This document shows, piece by piece, positions 60,284-64,000 of a stretch of 64,000 nt of DNA (within the stretch, counting starts at the first letter, position 1; each line of letters opens with the position of its first letter). The notes under the pieces were generated by a model, which made no database searches, was not told the origin of the DNA, and worked only from the letters and a program-made list of their open reading frames with translations. The position numbers and the translations under genes were made by a program. Source of the DNA: Dissulfurimicrobium hydrothermale (lineage in GTDB: Bacteria; Desulfobacterota; Dissulfuribacteria; Dissulfuribacterales; Sh68); assembly GCF_022026155.1 (NCBI RefSeq), contig NZ_CP085041.1, positions 1,830,306 through 1,894,305 on the forward strand. Direction: 5' to 3'.

Positions 60284-62631
60284 TGGAAGAAAGAAAGGAC
60301 GGCCTTAAAACCCCTGACAGGGAAGCGGTTGAGTTCCTTGTCAGGGGGCAGGTCCAGGGGGTTGGATTCAGGCCGTTCGTCTATAGACTGGCAAAGAGGT
60401 TCGGGATCCTCGGTTCCGTGGCGAACAACGGATACGGCGTGGTCATTAGGGCGATGGCCACAAAAGATGCACTCTCTGCCTTTATCCAGGCGGTCATTGA
60501 AAAGGCCCCGTTCCTCGCAAAGATAGCTAGTATCGAATCAAGACCATTCAAGGCAGGGTTGGAATACAAAAATTTCGTTATCCTGGAAAGTGAAAAGATC
60601 AGGGATGTATTTGTACACATCCCACCTGATGTGGCAACCTGCCCAATGTGCCTGCACGAGCTTTCTGACCCGGAAGACAGACGTTACAGATATCCCTTTA
60701 TAAATTGCACTGACTGCGGCCCGAGGTACTCGATCATAGAGTCGGTCCCGTATGACAGGGAAAGGACCTCGATGAAGGCCTTTCAGATGTGCGATGACTG
60801 CCAAAACGAATACCATAATCCAGGGGACAGGAGGTTTCATGCCGAACCAAATGCCTGCCGGCGATGCGGTCCAGGTCTTGGTTGGCATGGCAAAGACGGC
60901 GAAAAAATCGAAACCGATGACCCGATCAGGGAGGCGGCAGCGGCGTTAAGACAGGGGAAAATCGTCGCCATAAAGGGCCTGGGCGGCTTTCACCTTGCAG
61001 CCGATGCATCAAACGAAGAGGCAGTGGCCGAACTGAGGGTCAGGAAGAGACGCCCGTCAAAACCCCTTGCCGTGATGGCCGCCAATCTTGAAACCGCAAG
61101 GCTGATCTGTGAAATAGACGCCATCGAAGCCGCGGCCCTTACCTCTCCGAGACGCCCCATAGTGCTGCTCAAAAGGCGCATGGATGCCGGACTTGCATTA
61201 AACCTTGCACCAGGGATAAGGGAAGTGGGAGTCATGCTGCCGTACACCCCCCTTCATCACCTGATCTTCACCTTTCCGGATGCACCAAGGGTGATCGTGC
61301 TTACCAGCGGGAATCCGGGCGGCGAACCTATTGCGAAAGACAATAACGAGGCACTGATCAGACTTTCAGGGATAGCGGATTTTTTTCTTATCCACGACAG
61401 AGAGATAGTAAACAGGCTTGACGACTCAGTCGTCAGGCAGATTGGGGGAAAGATAAGGGTCATCAGGCGCTCGAGGGGTTATGCCCCAGAGCCAGTTACG
61501 CTCAGCATTGAATACCCTAGGATGATCGCTATGGGAGGGTTTCTCAAGAGCACATTCTGTCTCTCAAAAGGCCGGGGCGCTGTTTTAAGTCAGCACATAG
61601 GCGATCTCGAAACCCCTGAGAGCATTGATTTCTTTGAAGAGGCAGTCGGGCATTTAAAGGATCTGTTCGAGATCGAACCGGAGGCAGTCGCCTGCGATCT
61701 GCACCCCGACTATCCTGGCACGCGCTATGCTATGAGCCTTGGGCTCCCCGTCTATCCTGTACAACATCACTACGCCCATACGACAGCGGTCATGGCTGAA
61801 TACGGCCTTGAAGGGCCATGCATATCGGTCATCCTTGACGGCGCGGGACTCGGGCCTGACCTGACGATCTGGGGCGGGGAGGTGCTGCTTGCAGACCTTT
61901 ATGGTTTCAGACGTCTCGGGCGGCTCGGTCATCTCCTGCTCCCGGGCGGGGATGCAGCCGCAAGAGAGCCCTGGCGCATGGCCATGTCAGCCATCTTTTC
62001 CGCTTTTGGGCCAGATGGGTTGGAGAACGCCATTCTACCCGGGCTCTCCATAATCTCAAAAGAAAAAAGAATGGTCCTGACCTCCATGATGATGAACGGC
62101 GTCAACATCCCGCTCACCTCAAGCTGCGGCAGGCTCTTTGATGCGATAGCCGCCATCCTTGGGGTCTGTCTCACGGCCGACTATGAAGGACAGGCAGCGA
62201 TGCAGCTGGAAACCGTCTCATGGGAGGCAAAAGATGAAAAGGTGTCTAGGAGTTATCCCATGGAGATCTCGAAAAAGGATGGAATGCTGGTGCTTGACCT
62301 TTCAACCATCGTAAAATCAGTATTAAAAGACCTTAAAGATGCGGTACCGCTCCCCTTGATAGGGATATCATTTCACAGATGGCTTGTCGAGGCGTTATGC
62401 CTTATTGTAAAAAAACTATCTGAAGAGACTGGCGTAAAAGAGATAGTCCTTAGCGGCGGGTGCATGCAGAACAAGATACTTTTGGAGGGCTTGATGACCG
62501 CCATGATTCGCAAAGGTCTTGATCCATATGCTGGGGAATTGATCCCGGCGAATGACGGCGGGTTATCGCTAGGTCAACTTGTTGTTGGAGGCACAAGGTA
62601 TGTGTCTGGCCGTACCAATGGAGGTTGTTGA
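60283..62631 (+). CDS. hypF: hydrogenase maturation carbamoyltransferase HypF
   Basis: 782 residues from the ATG at 60283. Acylphosphatase domain at about 14-105 (VRGQVQGVGFRPFVYRL); two zinc fingers (CPMCLHELSDPEDRRYRYPF with CTDCGPRYS, and CDDCQNEYHNPGDRRFH with CRRCGPGL); YrdC-like domain (IVAIKGLGGFHLAADA, KRRPSKPLAVM); and a Kae1-like C-terminal domain with HHYAHTTAVMAEYGL. HypF makes the carbamoyl group that HypE turns into the cyanide ligands of the NiFe site. Its end overlaps hypC by 32 bases. Confidence 0.95.
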   Translation: MEERKDGLKTPDREAVEFLVRGQVQGVGFRPFVYRLAKRFGILGSVANNGYGVVIRAMATKDALSAFIQAVIEKAPFLAKIASIESRPFKAGLEYKNFVILESEKIRDVFVHIPPDVATCPMCLHELSDPEDRRYRYPFINCTDCGPRYSIIESVPYDRERTSMKAFQMCDDCQNEYHNPGDRRFHAEPNACRRCGPGLGWHGKDGEKIETDDPIREAAAALRQGKIVAIKGLGGFHLAADASNEEAVAELRVRKRRPSKPLAVMAANLETARLICEIDAIEAAALTSPRRPIVLLKRRMDAGLALNLAPGIREVGVMLPYTPLHHLIFTFPDAPRVIVLTSGNPGGEPIAKDNNEALIRLSGIADFFLIHDREIVNRLDDSVVRQIGGKIRVIRRSRGYAPEPVTLSIEYPRMIAMGGFLKSTFCLSKGRGAVLSQHIGDLETPESIDFFEEAVGHLKDLFEIEPEAVACDLHPDYPGTRYAMSLGLPVYPVQHHYAHTTAVMAEYGLEGPCISVILDGAGLGPDLTIWGGEVLLADLYGFRRLGRLGHLLLPGGDAAAREPWRMAMSAIFSAFGPDGLENAILPGLSIISKEKRMVLTSMMMNGVNIPLTSSCGRLFDAIAAILGVCLTADYEGQAAMQLETVSWEAKDEKVSRSYPMEISKKDGMLVLDLSTIVKSVLKDLKDAVPLPLIGISFHRWLVEALCLIVKKLSEETGVKEIVLSGGCMQNKILLEGLMTAMIRKGLDPYAGELIPANDGGLSLGQLVVGGTRYVSGRTNGGC

Positions 62632-62845
62632 AATAAAGGATGGCGATGAGCTGACATCTCCGATCGCCCTGGTGGAGCTGGGGGGGATAAGGCGCGAAAT
62701 CAGGCTCGATATCGTAGACCGACTCCCTCATATTGGCGACTATGTGATCGTCCATGCAGGTTTCGCCGTACACAGCCTCACAAAAGACGAGGCCGAGGAG
62801 AGTATCTCACTTATCAGGCGAATGGCCGATGGATGGAGGGAATAA
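62600..62845 (+). CDS. hypC: hydrogenase maturation chaperone HypC
   Basis: 81 residues from the ATG at 62600, inside the end of hypF. The invariant N-terminus MCLAVPMEVVEI, with Cys2 binding the Fe(CN)2CO unit, fixes this start rather than the upstream TTG at 62579. HypC carries the iron centre with HypD to the large subunit. It ends 6 bases before the hypD ATG. Confidence 0.93.
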   Translation: MCLAVPMEVVEIKDGDELTSPIALVELGGIRREIRLDIVDRLPHIGDYVIVHAGFAVHSLTKDEAEESISLIRRMADGWRE

Positions 62846-62851
62846 GGCGTA

Positions 62852-63940
62852 ATGGGTCAGTCTGAAGATATATCCGATCCGGACCTTATAAAAGACCTGG
62901 CCTTGAGGCTTAAAGGACTTGTCAAAAGGCCGATGAAGTTCATGGAGGTCTGCGGCACACATACTGTAAGCATATCCCGTTCCGGGCTGCGTTCCATAAT
63001 CCCGAAGGAGATAGAGCTTATCTCAGGTCCGGGCTGCCCTGTCTGCGTCACGGCCCAGGGCGATATCGATGCCTTTATCGAGACCGCCAAGATACCTGGG
63101 ATAACGGTTACAACCTTTGGAGACCTCTTAAAGGTCCCAGGATCAAGCGACTCGCTGGCCGGACGGCGGGCCAAAGGGGCACAGGTGGATGTCGTCTACT
63201 CGCCCGTGGATGCACTTCAGCTCGCAAGAAAGGATAGATCACGCGAGGTGGTCTTCCTGGCGGTCGGCTTCGAGACCACCATCCCATGCATCGCCGCCAC
63301 CATAAAAGATGCGGCGCGCGATGGAACAGGCAATTTTTCTATACTACCCGCCCTGAAGCTCATGCCACCGGCACTTGAGGCCTTACTCGAAACCGACATT
63401 GGCATCGACGGCCTAATCTGTCCAGGCCATGTAAGCGCTGTCATAGGGGCCGCAGCTTACAAACCTATAGCAGAAGGTTTTGGGATGCCGTGCGTAGTTG
63501 CAGGTTTTGAACCGGCCGAAATACTCTTTGCACTGATCCTTTTGGCGAGACAGGTGAATGCAGGGAGGGCCGAGGTTGAAAACGCCTATCCAAGGGCGGT
63601 CTCGTGGGAGGGGAACGGCAAGGCCTTGGGCATCATGAACGAGGTCTTCCTCCAGTGCGATACAGAGTGGAGAGGCCTCGGCGCGATAAGACAAAGCGGC
63701 CTTGCCCTAAAGCCTGAATACAATAAATTTGACGCAAAATACAGGTTCGGGATCGAGACAAGACACACACCTGAACCGAAGGGCTGCCTGTGCGGCGACA
63801 TAATAAAAGGATTAGACATCCCAAGCAACTGCCCGTTTTTTGCATCAATATGCACACCGGTCTCTCCGGTGGGCCCGTGCATGGTCTCGTCAGAGGGGGC
63901 ATGCGCAGCATATTTCAGATACGAAACAGGGGTAATATGA
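62852..63940 (+). CDS. hypD: hydrogenase maturation protein HypD
   Basis: A 362-residue iron-sulfur scaffold on which the Fe(CN)2CO group is built. Conserved segments: FMEVCGTHTVSISRSGLR, GPGCPVCVT, TTFGDLLKVPGS, VVFLAVGFETT, and a C-terminal cysteine set (CLCGDIIKG, NCPFF, SICTP, GPCMVSSEGACAAYF) for the [4Fe-4S] cluster. The length is normal. It overlaps the hypE start by ATGA. Confidence 0.95.
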   Translation: MGQSEDISDPDLIKDLALRLKGLVKRPMKFMEVCGTHTVSISRSGLRSIIPKEIELISGPGCPVCVTAQGDIDAFIETAKIPGITVTTFGDLLKVPGSSDSLAGRRAKGAQVDVVYSPVDALQLARKDRSREVVFLAVGFETTIPCIAATIKDAARDGTGNFSILPALKLMPPALEALLETDIGIDGLICPGHVSAVIGAAAYKPIAEGFGMPCVVAGFEPAEILFALILLARQVNAGRAEVENAYPRAVSWEGNGKALGIMNEVFLQCDTEWRGLGAIRQSGLALKPEYNKFDAKYRFGIETRHTPEPKGCLCGDIIKGLDIPSNCPFFASICTPVSPVGPCMVSSEGACAAYFRYETGVI

Positions 63941-64000
63941 GACTGGAAAATATCCTCCTCGATCATGGAAGCGGCGGGCTCTTTACGCAAGAGCTGGTTG
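63937..64000 (+). CDS. hypE: start of hydrogenase maturation protein HypE (cut by window end)
   Basis: Only 21 codons are present. They read MRLENILLDHGSGG then LFTQELV; DHGSGG is the usual HypE N-terminal motif. HypE dehydrates HypF-made thiocarboxamide to thiocyanate for the NiFe centre. The ATG overlaps the hypD stop, matching the order hypF-hypC-hypD-hypE. Confidence 0.85.
   Translation, partial: MRLENILLDHGSGGLFTQELV

Overview
The window looks like the chromosome of a strictly anaerobic, sulfur- and hydrogen-metabolising Desulfobacterota (deltaproteobacterial) bacterium. Evidence: a Flox/heterodisulfide-reductase electron-bifurcation operon, a periplasm-facing uptake [NiFe] hydrogenase with hyp genes, citramalate synthase, a CooC-type ATPase, selenocysteine machinery (selA), and three PEP-synthase-like proteins next to a sulfite-exporter-type transporter. 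The exact lineage (a Dissulfuribacterales-like organism is a guess) cannot be fixed from sequence alone. All functions are read from motifs; no search was run.

Region 1 (1-14.3 kb): the end of a small zinc-type protein and a metallophosphatase on +. These converge on a nine-gene minus-strand operon: universal-stress-like protein, TSUP exporter, TIGR02186-like membrane protein, PpsA-like protein 3, receiver protein, histidine kinase, NtrC-type sigma-54 activator, PpsA-like proteins 2 and 1. A perfect -24/-12 sigma-54 promoter sits upstream of the first gene, so the encoded activator may control its own operon. The three PpsA-like proteins keep the ATP-grasp and phosphohistidine domains, but a shared unknown C-terminal domain replaces the PEP-synthase barrel.

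Region 2 (14.6-26.3 kb): J-domain protein, aspartate kinase, citramalate synthase, HhH protein, CooC-like ATPase, two proteins joining an MshEN-like domain to tandem DUF202-like membrane repeats, and a conspicuously AT-rich histidine kinase with its receiver partner. A TPR protein and an RpoH-type sigma factor follow on the minus strand.

Region 3 (26.4-34.3 kb): a Flox-Hdr operon (HdrCB fusion, tandem HdrA, MvhD, two ferredoxin-type subunits, FAD/NAD subunit). The HdrCB gene is interrupted by one in-frame UGA at the Cys of an ECGH motif. A SECIS-like hairpin lies just downstream, so this is very probably a selenoprotein; selA lies 13 kb away.

Region 4 (34.4-45.1 kb): tRNA-His, then a GC-rich island with a type I restriction system (hsdM, TrlF-like PHP/ATPase, hsdS, four-helix-bundle protein, hsdR). 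Its genes carry several short palindromic or repetitive insertions that stay in frame, and hsdS is frameshifted in a C8 tract.

Region 5 (45.3-56.6 kb): housekeeping genes (TPR protein, selA, NifU-like, pyrE, purB, DegT aminotransferase, cysteine desulfurase, RlpA, a frameshifted UvrD-like helicase, mobB). Region 6 (56.6-64 kb): hydrogenase operon (small subunit, large subunit, cytochrome b, hypF, hypC, hypD, start of hypE) behind a sigma-70-type promoter.
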